A stretch of 64,000 nucleotides of DNA from Hippopus hippopus (lineage: Eukaryota > Mollusca > Bivalvia > Cardiida > Cardiidae), in assembly GCA_946811185.2 (NCBI GenBank), contig OX328106.1, forward strand, positions 47,008,311 through 47,072,310, given 5' to 3'. Each line of letters starts with the position of its first letter. The first letter of the stretch is position 1. Below are positions 21,811 to 33,960 of this stretch, one piece after another. Under the pieces are notes generated by a model. The model was not told where the DNA came from. It saw nothing but the letters and a program-made list of their open reading frames with translations, and did not search any database. Both the position numbers and the translations under genes were made by a program.

Positions 21811-22012
21811 TGATTTCTTCTTTACCATAAATCCAGTGTTGTGATGCCCCTGACAAAGAAGGTTCTCAAAGATATTATTGGAAAAGGAGAATAATTATGC
21901 TTGTGATCAATATTGCATGCATTTGAGTAAAGTTTACCTGCATTTTCCCCTTTTTCCACAGTTTTGTAAAGCCTTGTTTTTCAGGATTTATGATAAAAAT
22001 CAAATTGAGGGT
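21811..22012. mobile_element. T1-derived, rearranged
   Basis: A plus-type left end (CTTTACCATAAATCC...GTTGTGATGCCCCTGAC) is joined to a minus-type right end (TTTTCAGGATTTATGA). Confidence 0.5.
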
Positions 22013-22325
22013 TACTTGCCCATCTGATATGGGTTTCCATTTTAATAGTTAACAACTAACCTTGGTTCAATACCATTATTGCCAGTCCAGCAGGTCTGGC
22101 AAACACTCAACCACAATTTCGGCCAAGCATGCTATCGACCATAACATTTTTTTTTCTTTTCAGCCAATTTTTCTGAAATCTGCACCCCCCATGAAACGCA
22201 TCCAAAAAATAAAATAAAAACACATATAGAGGCATCCCTCTCTCGTGCTCTTCCCCTCTGTCTCTTGCCTTTGGCATTTGCTGCTATCCTGCGCCAGACC
22301 ACTTTCCAGAACACAGTGACTGGCC
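22013..22325. other. Nothing recognised
   Basis: No frame or repeat end beyond a 60-codon minus frame without motifs. Confidence 0.4.
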
Positions 22326-22561
22326 TTAACTCTTTACCAAACTACAAAATTTTCGTCTCGACCAAATTGAAAACATTTGCAGTTGAATATTTAAATGTGG
22401 CTCAAATGACAATTTGTCTGTTATAGAGTAGAAAACATTGTGGGGAAAAGGAGAAAATGCTGCTAAGCAGAATTTTCTCCTTTTCACACAATGTTTTCAA
22501 AAGCTTTCTATTTCAGGGTCGTTTAAATTCTGGATTGTGTGGTAACAAGGTAACAAGTTAA
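22326..22561 (-). mobile_element. T1 copy
   Basis: TTAA-bounded; both arms near the centre are changed symmetrically (GCTGCTAAGCAGAATT). Confidence 0.85.
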
Positions 22562-22983
22562 TACCTTAAGCATTGACAGAGATAGGATAAAATATCAAAT
22601 ATCTAGCACAATACAGATCAAGACAAGAACTGGTTTATGAAAATACATGGGCCAAAAATAGTGTAAAAAAAGAAGCGAATAAAAAACACATCAAAGGCAC
22701 ATAGAACTAGATTTACTTACAAAATATTTTATGAACTGCTCCTTTTACTTATTCCTTTCAACACAGACAACTGAAATTTGGATGAAAAACAGATTTCAAT
22801 ACACAATGTCAAACAGAACAACTAAACATGAACACTGTAAATAATAATCAAGGTGATTTGATCTAACTTGTACTACATCTATTTCTGTTAAAAATCATTG
22901 TTTAAAACATCACAGTTCAAGTTCACCAGTAAAACACTGATTTATCTTAAAACAGCCATACTTTGACAGGTTCTTGCCCCTTC
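22562..22983. other. Nothing recognised
   Basis: AT-rich sequence, no frames. Confidence 0.45.
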
Positions 22984-23207
22984 TTTATCCTTTACCATAT
23001 AAACTGATGGATTTACAACCCCGGGGGAAGAAGGCTTTTGAAACCATATTGGGACATGAGAAAATGCTAGAAATAAACATTTTTCTCATCTTTCCACAAC
23101 GTTTTCTACATTTTCAACAATAAATGCCATCACTTGAGTCGCAATTAATATGTGGTGTGCAAATATTTACGGTAAGATAGAGTTTTTTTTATCCAGCAAA
23201 GAGTTAA
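22984..23207 (+). mobile_element. T1 copy, decayed
   Basis: Ends CTTTACCATATAAACTG and CAGCAAAGAGTTAA; the palindrome is eroded. Confidence 0.65.
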
Positions 23208-24129
23208 CCCGGAAGTTAACTGAGGATTAAGCAATTTAAGGTTGGACAAACACGATGCGTCATGGCGTAGGACTTATTTTCCTCGTTGTTGAACGTCAAA
23301 TTAAAAAAAAAAGATAACATGCCAGGTGTTCAAATCCGGGTGAAGCAAAGATAAAAAGTTCATACATCGACCGAAACTTTTTCTTCACTTTAGTTTAAAA
23401 GTTCTGTTTTAAACTCGGTCTAATACATGTACTAAGTCACCGAGTATTAGCAACTCAAAGATGAAACAGGCCAACTCGTATTATTTTTCGTAAAAATATA
23501 AACTTTTCCCTCCAGTTTAGAAGACTGGAAAATAATGACGGAAGATATATACCGGAAAATAAGCCGGACTGAAATAACTTGCTTCCCTGGTTAAGATGTT
23601 GAATGACATATGGCGGGATATGGAATGTCGTTACAATTACCAAAATGTAAGAAATACAAGTCATTTTAAAACATCAAACACTCCCCCCCCCCCTTTGCAG
23701 CCGACTTTTCATTGGAGGAACATTGAGGGAAAGGGAAAACAAACCGTTTCTATTCTTGCCACAATGTATTCACGTGCATTCTAATATCTTTCCTTATGTT
23801 TATTAATTCATGTGGACTAGGTCTATCTCTTATCTTGAAGTCGCCTGCTGCGACTTTGATTCGAAAGATAGATTTAAGAACTGACAACTTTGTTAAACTG
23901 ATTTGATTTATATATTGCTGATATATACACAGTAATAAACCAAAGTGGGCCTTTAAGGTAAATAGTGTTTTTCTCATATGCTTCATTCAAACTCGATCCG
24001 CTCTACAAAAATATTTACAATGTTGATTTGCATATCAGTGTTCTATGATAGATCTATCTGCTGGGTGCATGTGCCTGAATATAATTTGTACACAGTACTA
24101 ATTTTGCTCTCAAGTTTACTTTCCCTACA
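23208..24129. other. Unassigned, slightly GC-richer stretch
   Basis: Contains ETS-type CCGGAAG at ~23210, ACCGGAAAATAAGCCGG near 23551 and a C13 run at ~23683. A start codon at 23596 opens 62 codons without motifs. It might be regulatory, but nothing ties it to a gene. Confidence 0.3.
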
Positions 24130-24280
24130 CTCGATCTTTGTCTCGGACAAAATGTTTGACTTGTCGGAATTTAAAAAATTTCCTTGCGACAAATTCAGTC
24201 TGGCAAACAGGATTGATTTCATCTTCGTTGGTTAGAAAATAGTGTGGAAAAAGAGAGAAAATGCTGGTTACCACCAAAAC
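24130..24280 (-). mobile_element. T1 left half, truncated
   Basis: From ACAAAATGTTTGACTTGTC to GAGAGAAAATGCTGGTTACC. Confidence 0.6.
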
Positions 24281-24378
24281 ACTAACCAGTAGATCTCTAA
24301 GATGAAATATTTATTTTTTCTTATTTGAGAGAAAAAGTATTGATCATGACCTTGCATTCTAATTCTGTCAGTTACTTG

Positions 24379-24605
24379 TTAAGTTTTCCAAACGACAAAA
24401 TTTTACACTTGTCAAAAATTGAAAGCATTTGCAGACACAAAATAAATGTAACTCAAAAATTGAAATTTGTTTCCAGCATGGTAGAAAACATTGTGGGAAA
24501 AGGAGAAAATGCTGGTTACCAGCATTTTCTCCTTTTCCCACATTGTTTTCAAAAGGCTTCTACCTCAGGGTCGTAAAAACCAGTGATTGTTTTGTAAAGG
24601 GTTAA
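24379..24605 (-). mobile_element. T1 copy
   Basis: TTAA-bounded, intact palindrome core. Confidence 0.9.
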
Positions 24606-24997
24606 AACAATTTTGCTGCAGATGACCTTGAAAACAGTCTTATAAAGTGCAGGATCCATTTTCAATATTTAATTTTAACCAGGCAAAAAAAAACTTATAC
24701 AAGGGAAACTACCTTTACAAAATACTCGAACTAGTATCATACGGAGTAGCCTCCCTTAATTCACGGCGCGATTGGGAGTCCTAGCTGTAAAATAGTGAGA
24801 CAGGCGCTAAACAATGCGCCCACACAACCAGAAGGGTGGTAAATCAGACAGACAAAGAAATAAGACAACTTTACATTTGTGGACTGCAAAACCTTTAATA
24901 CGGACAAGTCGAAAATTTTGTGAAATATTTAAGGTTTAAATTAGTTTGAGCTAGATCTAACGTCATGTACGTACGATAACCAGATGTATAATTGAGC
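24606..24997. other. Nothing recognised
   Basis: A short GC-richer patch at ~24745-24840 carries GGCGCGATTGGGAG; no frame or repeat was identified. Confidence 0.35.
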
Positions 24998-25250
24998 AAG
25001 CCTCTATGGAAAGGGTTTTTGATGTATCTCTGTGATCCATCATACCATGCAAAGCATCACATACTAGTAATTATCAGTATGGATCCACAAAATCCATTAT
25101 CTCTAACAATCGGCTGAATCATTCAGGTAACCTGGTCCTTTGACATAATTATACAAAAATAAAAAATGTTCGATCAGGTCAGCCTGCGCGGACTGGCCTG
25201 GATCGATCCTTTTTGTAGGTGTATTAAATTCCTTTCTCCTTTAGCATGAC
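24998..25250. mobile_element. T2 MITE copy
   Basis: GAGCAAGCCTCTATGGAAAGG end, GGATCCACAAAATCC, GGTCAGCCTGCGCGGACTGG; right end decayed. Confidence 0.7.
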
Positions 25251-25990
25251 CGTATTCATTTCACCTGCATCCATCGGAAAACTGCTCTGATAAAATATAA
25301 ACAAAAAAACGTAAGAGTAGATAAAATATTTGCATCATAATTTTTGCTATCATTTGCGTGGATCTGTACTCTTCCGCCAGCAGACGCATTGTGCACAATG
25401 CAATGTCACTCTGTCTGTGGTTGCGGCGAACTGGTGGCCTTTTCAACAGTCTTTCCATGAAATATCACCTATTTATATGTGATTTTTTTTTATTTTCCGC
25501 CAATAAGATAAGCTTCATATATTCCGCGAATATGAAAAGCCGAACTGAAAAAAAAAAAACCTTTTCGTGTCTGTTTCGATCAGCCAATTTCGCCAGCAAA
25601 ACTTGTATAAGGGAAGTAACTCGTATATAAATTTTAAAAAGCTTGTACGAGTTCCATCCCTTCGGTCATCGACAGCGTGCACTGTTCTCCACATTGCGGT
25701 GTCATGTGACGTCGGTAGTAAGCTAGCAAAGCACGACCTTTGTTGCTTTTGTGGATTGAGTAGATCAATGATCGGACTGCACAGAATATGCAATCTGATC
25801 TTGGATCGTATTCTTCATAAGTTAAGCCTATATGGTTAAGATCTCCCCGTGTTTCAGGATATTGTATTTTCAGCTATATACAGATTCAGGTCGTGACACT
25901 ACGTTATGATACTATGTATCTGGCGCCGAACCCCGCACCGAAAGCGACCAGAATCCAGATTTCCCAAACAAATTGTAAGCAGATAACAGA
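25251..25990 (+). other. LTR-like stretch followed by a primer-binding-like site
   Basis: TGGCGCCGAACC at 25921-25932 is complementary to the generic tRNA 3' end GGTTCGGCGCCA, the usual form of a retroelement primer-binding site. The preceding 600 bp are GC-richer and promoter-like (GTCATGTGACGTC at 25701) but no second copy or retroelement frame is present. It could be a solo LTR remnant or chance. A T4 palindrome occupies 25757-25816. Confidence 0.35.
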
Positions 25991-26050
25991 AAAAATACTT
26001 GTTAAATGCGGATACCCGTCATGATACCCGACTGTATAATGTGTTAACCT

Positions 26051-26271
26051 TTAACCCTTTACGAAATGACAAAATGTTTGACTTGTCCAATTGGAAACGA
26101 CATAATTGTCAAATGTGGCTAAAATGATGGAATTCATGTCTGAATGAGCAGAAAACATTGTGGGAAAAGCAGAAAAAATGCTGGTTATCTAAATGTTCTT
26201 CTCACACAATGTTTCGAATAGTTTTACTTTTCATGATTGTTTAAACTCAATGTTATGTGGCAATGGGTTAA
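26051..26271 (-). mobile_element. T1 copy
   Basis: TTAA-bounded but diverged, with the right palindrome arm shortened. Confidence 0.75.
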
Positions 26272-26272
26272 G

Positions 26273-26806
26273 TTAACAGTCGATAAAATTTCTAACTTGT
26301 TCAAAATGTAAACATATGCAGACGACAAGTTGAACCCTTTACCACACAATCCGACTTAAAACGACCTTGAAGAACAAGGCTTTATAAAATGTTGGCGGGA
26401 AAAGAAAAGAAAATCTCCATTTCCCACAATGTTTTCTACTCTTTCAGACAAGTATAAAATTGGACCAGTATAAAATTGTGTCGTCTAGTAAATGATTAAC
26501 GTGTCTTAACCCTTTACCAAACAATCCCTGGTTCTTACGACCCAGAGGAAGAAGCCTTCTGAAAACATTGTGGGAAAAGGAGAAAATGCTGGTAACCAGC
26601 ATTTTCTCCTTTTCCCACGATGTTTTCTACTCTTCTAAAATCAAGTTTCAATTTTTGAGTCACGTTTATTTTGTCGTCTGCAATTGCTTTCAATTTGGAC
26701 AAGTCTAAAATTTTATCGTTTGGTAAAGAGTTAAATACATCCTCAAGCAATATTTTCAAAAGCCTTCCCTCCCAGGGTCGTTAAAACTCGGGATATGTGT
26801 GGCAAG
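26273..26806. mobile_element. Nested T1 cluster
   Basis: The left half of a minus copy (26273-26332) and its right half (26740-26806) enclose a shortened plus copy (26333-26499) and a complete plus copy (26506-26734). Confidence 0.8.
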
Positions 26807-26876
26807 GTGGAGGTTCAACGTTCTTCTGTACGAGTTCTTTTCTCCTGAAGGGTTTGTTACCAGACGAAATAATTGA

Positions 26877-27119
26877 GCCATGTTATGGCCAAAGGGGGTT
26901 TAATGCATCTCCTTGATGCAGGATACCAGTCAATGGATCCATAACAGCCACTTTTTAAAAATCCGACTGTATCGTGAGGCAGACTGGTAAACCAGAAAAT
27001 TAACCAGAAATAGAAAACAGCAAATTAACCAATAGCGAAAGTTTCGGCCTAGTTCAGGATGACCTAGGTTGATACTTTTATAGATACATAAATCCCCCTT
27101 TTCCGAGAGCACGGTTCAA
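26877..27119. mobile_element. T2 MITE, complete
   Basis: TTGAGCCATGTTATGGCCAA and GAGAGCACGGTTCAA ends; GATGCAGGATACC and GGATCCATAA internal. Confidence 0.8.
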
Positions 27120-27227
27120 TTCATTTTCAAACGGTTCGCTGTCAACACTCAAGTTTTTTCGGCCTATCAGGCAATAATTTACAAGTTAATGTCTGTCATG
27201 ACTTTGTAATTCACGCGCCTCTCTTCA

Positions 27228-27642
27228 ACCAGGCAAATAAATTTGACAGCATTTAGCAGACGACGAAAATATAGCTATTAGAACAGGATTTTTTTCTTCG
27301 AAGTTGCAGAAAACATATCTGGGGCTAAGAGAAAACATCAGTAACCGAATCCAAAAGCTGAGGTTGTTAACCAGGCGACATGGCAACAAATAAATTTTTC
27401 GCCTCTCACCTCTGATGCATGTGAGAAAAGTAGTCAGTGGCTTTGGAAAGAAGGTTGTGTCAGTGCCGGTGTGAGAAGCCAGGAAACACATGGGTGCGTC
27501 ACTGACCGCCATGATATGACCTAAGCTGTTGAAATGACTGAACTCCAGTGCAAACCAAAAACACTTTCTCCTTTTCCCACATGGTTCCAAAAGTCTTCTT
27601 TAGTTTCGTTGAAACTCAGGATTATTCAGAAAAAGAGTCATA
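27228..27642 (-). mobile_element. T1 copy split by S1
   Basis: The left T1 half is at 27228-27350 and the right half, from TCTCCTTTTCCCACATGG, is at 27565-27642. The S1 body at 27400-27548 lies between. Confidence 0.6.
27400..27548 (+). mobile_element. S1 SINE, 5' truncated
   Basis: GTCAGTGGCTTTGGAAAGAA, CACTGACCGCCATGATATGA then TGTTGAAATGAC. Confidence 0.65.
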
Positions 27643-27682
27643 AGATATATATTCTAGTCAAGAATCGCTTACGACTACTTTG

Positions 27683-27906
27683 ACTTGTTATCCAACCACA
27701 AAATTTAAACTTTTCCAAATTCAAAGCATTTGCGGACGTCAAATTGGATGTCACTCAAAAATTGCAACTTCGTTATTGAAAGGGTAGAAAACATTGTGAG
27801 AAAAGCAGAAAATGCTAGTTACCAGCATTTCCTCCTTTTCCCATGATGTTTCCAAGTCTTTGTCTTCAGGGCCGTTAAAACCGGGGATTATTTGGCATAG
27901 TGTTAA
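27683..27906 (-). mobile_element. T1 copy
   Basis: Both ends decayed, palindrome recognisable. Confidence 0.75.
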
Positions 27907-28118
27907 AGATATTCTAATCAAAAGATGCTTGGGTCGATAGGTTTATTATAATCTTACGACTTTGTCCATTGCCTTTTCTGCCTATCATGTGCATACACCA
28001 TCAAGTCGTAAAGTTAAAATAAAAATAAACAATTTATGTACTTTTATGAAATGTATTTTATTATAATATGTATATGTCAAACTTTAATATTTACATGTAT
28101 CTAATTTAATAATTCGGC

Positions 28119-28388
28119 GACTCTTTACCAGACGAAAAAATTTTGATATGTCTAAATTGAAAGCATCTGTGGAAGAAAAATTCAATGTGGCTCAAATGAT
28201 TCAAGTCTGACAGTGATAGTGTAGAAAATAATGTAAGACAAAGGAGAAAATGCCGGTAATCAGGGACTGGCAGACGAGATATAAAATATTTATAAAAATG
28301 ACGATAGTTTTCTTTGTAGGGTAGAAAGCATTGTAGGAGAGGGAGAAAATGCATTTTCTCCTTTTCCGACTTTTGTCTTCATAAGTCG
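28119..28388 (-). mobile_element. T1 copy with internal duplication
   Basis: The GTAGAAAATAATG segment occurs twice (28220 and 28321). The second is followed by a centre-deleted palindrome, GGAGAAAATGCATTTTCTCC. Confidence 0.7.
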
Positions 28389-28445
28389 TCTATCTCTTCG
28401 TTACTAAAATACAAAGACAAAAAGTTAGACCGGTCGAATAAGTAA

Positions 28446-28676
28446 TTAACCCTTTCCAAAAAATAACCCTGGTTTTTACGACCCTGAGAAAGAAGCCTTC
28501 TGAAAACATTGTGGGAAAAGGAGAAAATGCTGGTAACCAGCATTTTCTCCTTTCCTCAAAATGTTTTCTTCCCTTCCCAAAACAAATTTCAATTTTTTTA
28601 GTCACACTAATTTTGTCGTCTGCAAATGCTTCGAATTTGGACAAGTCTAAAATTTTGTTGTTTGGTAAAGAGTTAA
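28446..28676 (+). mobile_element. T1 copy
   Basis: TTAA-bounded, intact core. Confidence 0.9.
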
Positions 28677-28997
28677 TTATTTTGCCGACGACAGATTTTT
28701 GTGGCTGAAACTGTTTTCATAAGTCACCTTTCTCGCGTGGTGTAAACATTCCTAAGTTTTGGCTTTTCTTATGCAAAGATGCTGTTTAGCTCTCGCTTTT
28801 TTTCCCCCCACGCAAGCATACGAGGTCACAAAATAATCTTTTCGTTTGAATTCATAAAATTTGTTTCTTGAACTTGAAACATATATGTCAAGAAAGCACC
28901 TTTACTTCTAAATTATTGTTAGACAACAAAAAGATAAAACTTGTATCATAAAGAAGAAACTGATTATCCTTTAAATTAATTTTTTTTTGGCCGATGA
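28677..28997. other. Nothing recognised
   Basis: AT-rich sequence before the F1 element. Confidence 0.45.
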
Positions 28998-30155
28998 TAT
29001 TTACCCGACAGTCGTGTACACACTGAAGAAATTTCATACTGCGAGTCCGACTGTCGTGTACTCAATGAAGGAAAACTCGTTGGGTGCCCGACGGTCGTGC
29101 ACGGACTGATGAAATTTCGTCTTGGGGGCACGATTACGTGCCCGCAATTTCCGATTTCTTCATTGAGTACACGACGCGGTCGTGTACGCACTGAAGAACT
29201 GGAGTCTTACGTACACGTGTAAATGGGTTGGGCCAAAACGCAGACTTTTACGTGAATCGGCACGGCGTAGACAGTCTCATTGGAGCACACGGCAATAGTC
29301 ATTTATACAGCGTGTTACAGAACAAATGCATGCACAAGCGTAGCTGGCATCCTTTTTATACGTCCGAAGGCTCGTATTACCTCATACTGTACACCCGGTC
29401 GTCCGTCCGTCCGTTTGGAATTTCTTGTGTGCGCAACTCCTCCTACAGTTTCCATCGGAATTAGATCTATTTGAAATTTGCCACAATGGTATTCAGTCGT
29501 TTCGGCACCAAGTCATTTCTACACCCAGTCAGTTCGAAACTTTTTGGTCGTATCGACCCATATTTTGGTCAATTCGACCCACAATTTTTTTTAGCAACAA
29601 ATTGTAGATAAAAAGTATTACTAATTCATTTGAGTAGGCCTACATGTATTCAAAGAGTTATCTAGATAGGGGTATCCCAAAAAGTATTTAAAGCAGATAC
29701 AATTGAAATTCAGCTACATATACTATATGTGCTGTGGGAAATAACTAGTTAAATTTGCAGTGACAAGAATATGTTAATAGTTGTTTTGTGTGTGTTTGCA
29801 TGACACCCTGTATAAATGACTATTGCTCCACTGAGACGGTTTACGCCGTGCTGGTTCACATTGCAGTCTGCGTTTTGGTCCAATCCATTAATACGTGTAC
29901 GTAAGACTCCAGTTCTTCAGTGCGTACACGACCACATCGTGTACTGAATGAAGAAATCGGAAATAGCGGGCACGTCATCGTGCCCCCAAGACGAAATTTC
30001 ATCAGTCCGTGCACGACCGTCGGGCACCCAACGAGTTTTCCTTCATTGAGTACACGACAGTCGGGCACCCAAGAAGTTTTCCTTCATTGAGTACACGACA
30101 GTCGTACTCGCAATATGAATTTTCTTCAGTGCGTACACGACGGTCGGGTAAATAG
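28998..30155. mobile_element. Foldback element F1
   Basis: Left arm ~28998-29285 and right arm ~29830-30155 are inverted copies. From the outside each begins ATTTACCCGAC and contains repeated blocks CGACAGTCGTGTACTCAATG and GAAGGAAAACTCGTTGGGTG, then GAACTGGAGTCTTACGTACA and GGCCAAAACGCAGAC. The ~540-bp centre has only short frames (29228-29607) and a CCGTCCGTCCGT run. No target duplication is clear. It has no transposase, so it is non-autonomous if mobile. Confidence 0.8.
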
Positions 30156-30241
30156 TCACTTTCTTTTTTTTTTTCCCAAATGTTTCAAAAAAGAAGTCTA
30201 GCTGCGAGACAAAAAAGAATGCCTACAGGAAGAAAAAGTAT

Positions 30242-30483
30242 GTTGACTCTTTACCAAACGACAAAATTTTAGATGTGTCGAATTAAAAGCCCTTGCAGAC
30301 GAGAAAATAAATTTGATGTTCCTCAAAAAAATGAAATTTGTTTTTGCAAGGGTAGAAAACATGTATGACATTGTGGAAAGGAGAATATGCTGGTTACCTA
30401 CATTTTCCCATTTCCTACAACGTTTTCTCAAGTTGTCGGTCTTTGGGGTAGTTAAAAGTCGGAAATATTTGGTGAAGGGTTAT
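30242..30483 (-). mobile_element. T1 copy
   Basis: Left end TTGACTCTTTACCAAACGAC; right end GGTGAAGGGTTATAA; palindrome diverged. Confidence 0.75.
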
Positions 30484-31013
30484 AAAACATGATCTAAAGG
30501 CAGTTGAACTAAAAGGATTGTAGGGTTAAAATAGGCACTAAGGGTTTTTTGACAAACTTAGTCCTCTTCAACCCAGAACGCAAGGTTTCAGAGGGTAAAA
30601 ATTGTCAAAAAAAAACCAACAGAGCTTTTACTCTGTCTGCAATTCAATTATCTTGTTGCAATAACTTCGATGAAATAATTTCTGTATGTACGATTTAGCA
30701 GAATTGATGCAGAAATAATGAATCAGTCATAATCAATCACTGCAAGTTCCTGGCTTATATTTGGATATTTTCCCAAAAGAATTGAAAAGATGGCTTTAGC
30801 TAGCCTATATACATGCAAGGACATTGAAATAACATAGCATAGAATTTTCATCAAAAACAAAAATAAACTAACGACTTGACTTGTATGAAACAGTTTTTTT
30901 TTTATCGTTATAACTAACGATGGACATATATGTACAGGATAAAATAAATGAAATTTAAAAAAAAAATAATTCTATTTCAAGTACGTAGTGCCTGAACAAT
31001 TAAGTGGTGACAA
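30484..31013. other. Nothing recognised
   Basis: AT-rich sequence, no frames. Confidence 0.45.
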
Positions 31014-31160
31014 GACTTCGCATTTTCAGATGATAGATACTAAATGATTGGCTTTTATTTTGACATGGCAGAAAGCATTGTTTGAAGAGGAGAATATGCT
31101 GGAAGTCAGCATTTTCTCTTTTACAATAAATGCTTTACAAGTCTGTCTCTTTTAAGTTTC
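31014..31160 (-). mobile_element. T1 fragment
   Basis: Core GGAGAATATGCTGGAAGTCA with decayed flanks. Confidence 0.5.
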
Positions 31161-31204
31161 TAACCCAAATAATTGCTTTAAGACCCAACGGCCTTAAGAT
31201 AACA

Positions 31205-31465
31205 ATGCGGATGTTAAAATGCTTTTGAAAATTGCCCCATTTAAAAGCATGGAAATTATCAAAAAGACGACAGTTATTGTATGGCTGGTCCAAGTGTTAG
31301 TAACTGGCAGGAAAATGATTATCAAAACGAGGTAAAAAGTTGCCAATTTTTTTTACTATATACCTGGTTCTAAAACATTTTTTTTTTTTTCTGCCAGCGA
31401 CTTACACTTGGAACAACTGCTCAATGGCAGATTGTCATTACAATAATTTCCATAAATTCAGAGCT
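31205..31465. repeat. Dispersed repeat R8
   Basis: Shares AAGACGACAG, ACTGGCAGGAAAA, CTGCCAGCGACTTACACTTG and CACAATAATTTCCAT-like blocks with 36893-37135 and 62119-62355. Confidence 0.65.
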
Positions 31466-31521
31466 CCAGATAGAGGGAGTCATTTTGATTTTAAAATTGA
31501 AAATATCACTTATTCTCCACT

Positions 31522-31592
31522 TAACCCTATGTTGTGGTTACTCATTAGAATCGTCGCATCGAGACGATTCTAATGAGTACCCACAACATCGG
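31522..31592. repeat. Palindromic repeat P1, second copy
   Basis: CCCTATGTTGTGGTTACTCA arms around GAATCGTCGCATCGAGACG; the flank TGGATTTAGAAAACCATCAC matches the other copy's flank in inverted orientation. Confidence 0.75.
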
Positions 31593-31657
31593 GTTTCAAA
31601 GACAAATAATGGATTTAGAAAACCATCACTCCCTCTTATCTGGATCTCTGATGAATT

Positions 31658-31880
31658 TATCTCATTACCACACAACAAAATTTCAGATTCGTCCAAGTCG
31701 AAAGCATTTGAAGACGACAAATTAAATATTGATCAAATGGTAAGATTTATACGATAGGATAAAAAAAAACATGGTGGAAAAAGGCGAAATTGTTGGTTAC
31801 CATCATTTTCTCCTTTTCCCAAAATATTTTCAAAAACTCTCTTTTTCAGATTTGGTAAAATTTACCAGATTGTCTGTTAA
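31658..31880 (-). mobile_element. T1 copy
   Basis: Right TTAA intact; left end decayed. Confidence 0.75.
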
Positions 31881-32235
31881 TTTTAATAATTTACAATCAA
31901 ATGCATTTTTATCTATGTTGTTAACTTTCGGCTGTTTTTTTTTGTGTGTAAAAATGTAATAACTGTGTACATTTGTGACAGTAATTCTTAATTACAATAT
32001 ATACATGCAAATTAATGTAAAACTGTAAAAACTTCTCACAGTTGCAGAAATGCACAGCAGAAAGTTTCTCAAATCTCAGAGCTGTTGCCCTTTTTATAAA
32101 CATGTCTGGGATTATGTTTTTACTTTTACCCGGAGTGTTGTTTTCAAAAATTTACTGTTGTTACAATCTCATCTGATCTGTGAATACTAATAAATATTAG
32201 CACTTGAATTTATTTCCAGTATATTAAATTAAAAT
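31881..32235. other. Nothing recognised
   Basis: AT-rich sequence. Confidence 0.45.
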
Positions 32236-32473
32236 TTAATCTTTTATCAAATAAAAAATTTTGGACTTATCTTTATTGAAAGCATTGGTAGACAGAAATT
32301 GAATTTGACTCGAATGATTGCATTTGTCTTTGAAAGGTTAGGAAACACGGGGGGAAAAAAAAGAAGAAAATGCTGGTTACCAGCATTCTCTTCTTTTCCA
32401 AAATGTTTTCAAAAACTTTCTTCTTTACGTTCGTTAATACTCATCTGACATCGAGTGGTACCGTAAAGCGTTG
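32236..32473 (-). mobile_element. T1 copy, diverged
   Basis: GAAGAAAATGCTGGTTACC with a mirrored GAAG/CTTC change in the arms. Confidence 0.72.
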
Positions 32474-32597
32474 ATTCTCGACTTATGATAAAAAAAAAAA
32501 AATGCCAACAAATATTTAATACTGCCTTACTTGAACATTTTGCTACGGAATATTCCCTTTTCAAACAGAATTAACAAGCATGAGACTGCTGAACATT

Positions 32598-32733
32598 AAC
32601 TTTATGAAACAACAAAATTTTAGACATGTCCGTATCAATAGCATTTAGCATTTTCTCCTTTTGCCACAATATTTTTGAAAGCCTATTTATCTTTGATATG
32701 TTAAAAGTTGGCATTGTTTCATATAGCTTTAAC
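32598..32733 (-). mobile_element. T1 copy, internal deletion
   Basis: The left end joins directly to the right palindrome arm (AGCATTTTCTCCTTTTGCC). Confidence 0.65.
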
Positions 32734-32954
32734 ACTTTAAAATAAAATAGGTGAAATCTTAACACATTTTCAAGATGTTTTTGTCAAATTAAAAACTATC
32801 AATTACTGTAATAAAACTGACGAGAGCCTAAGGTTTCAATACATTTCAATACATTAAACTCAGATGAAAACAGTACAGTAAGAAAAATTGCTTACGAGAA
32901 GATTCTTTTTCCACAATGCTTTCAAGCATGCTGTTGCAAATGGCAATGATAAAA

Positions 32955-33177
32955 ACTTTACACAGCAAAAGTTTGGACTTGCCAAAATTAAGGGTATTTT
33001 CAAACAGCAAATAACAACAAGGATTTGGATCAAATCATTAGTCTCTGAATTTAGATTAGAAAACATTTCGGGAAAGGAGAAAATGCTGGTCACCAGCATT
33101 TTCTCATTTTCCTACAATATTTTCTAAAAGCCTTTCCTTTGGTTTGTTAACACCTGAATTGTTCGGTAAAGGGTTAA
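32955..33177 (-). mobile_element. T1 copy, left end lost
   Basis: Palindrome GGAGAAAATGCTGGTCACC; right end GGTAAAGGGTTAA. Confidence 0.75.
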
Positions 33178-33576
33178 CAATAAAATAATTGTTAAATAAG
33201 TTTGTGTAAAATATTTCCTTTTTGCTTTTATTCTAGTCTTGCCCAGGTCTGAATTAAGCATGCAAATAATTTCTTAATTTATTTACGAATACAGTATTTC
33301 ATGTACAAAATTTCTGGGACATTTATGTAAAAAAATAGGAAGCACATTTACAATATAATAAACATCTTTCCAAAATCTGGTAACAATATATTCTAGATTA
33401 AAATGATAAGATTTTCATGTCTCTATGCTCTTAAGATATAAAACATCTATTTCGAACAAAAAAAAAATATTTACATTACATTTAAATTCTGATCTTTTCT
33501 GAATTCTACATACATATATACCAGATGATTAAATTTGGGCCCATTCATTTTAAAAGTGAATCTCAGATGACAGAAA
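33178..33576. other. Nothing recognised
   Basis: Very AT-rich sequence, no frames. Confidence 0.45.
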
Positions 33577-33886
33577 TATAACTCTTTGTCTTTGCAAAGA
33601 TAAATGAAAGAAAATAATGTGAGAAAAGGAGAAATGCTGATCATCAGTATTTTCTCCTTTTATCACAATGTTTTCATAGGTTTTCTTCATTAGGGCCAAC
33701 ATGGGATTAACCCTTTACCAGAAACGAAATTTTAGACATGTCTGAACTGGAAGCATTTGTTGACAACAAAATTAATGCAGAAACAGTAGAAAAAGCTTGT
33801 TGTTTGCAGTTTCTCCTTTTCCCACAAAACTTCTCATGTCTGATTCTACAGTCAGTAAACCTCAAAATTGTTTGGTAAGGGGTTAA
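33577..33886 (-). mobile_element. T1 fragment and a shortened T1 copy
   Basis: 33577-33706 is a right-hand part. 33707-33886 is TTAA-bounded with its left arm reduced. Confidence 0.7.
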
Positions 33887-33960
33887 CTTAATCGCCTTGT
33901 AATAGTTATTTGAAATCTCCCGTTATTTGATTCTCTGTGACCTAAGATTTCATAGTGCAA

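Noticed and set aside
29228..29607. Frames of 60-78 codons inside F1
   Set aside because: Overlap in several frames with no domain; no transposase motif.
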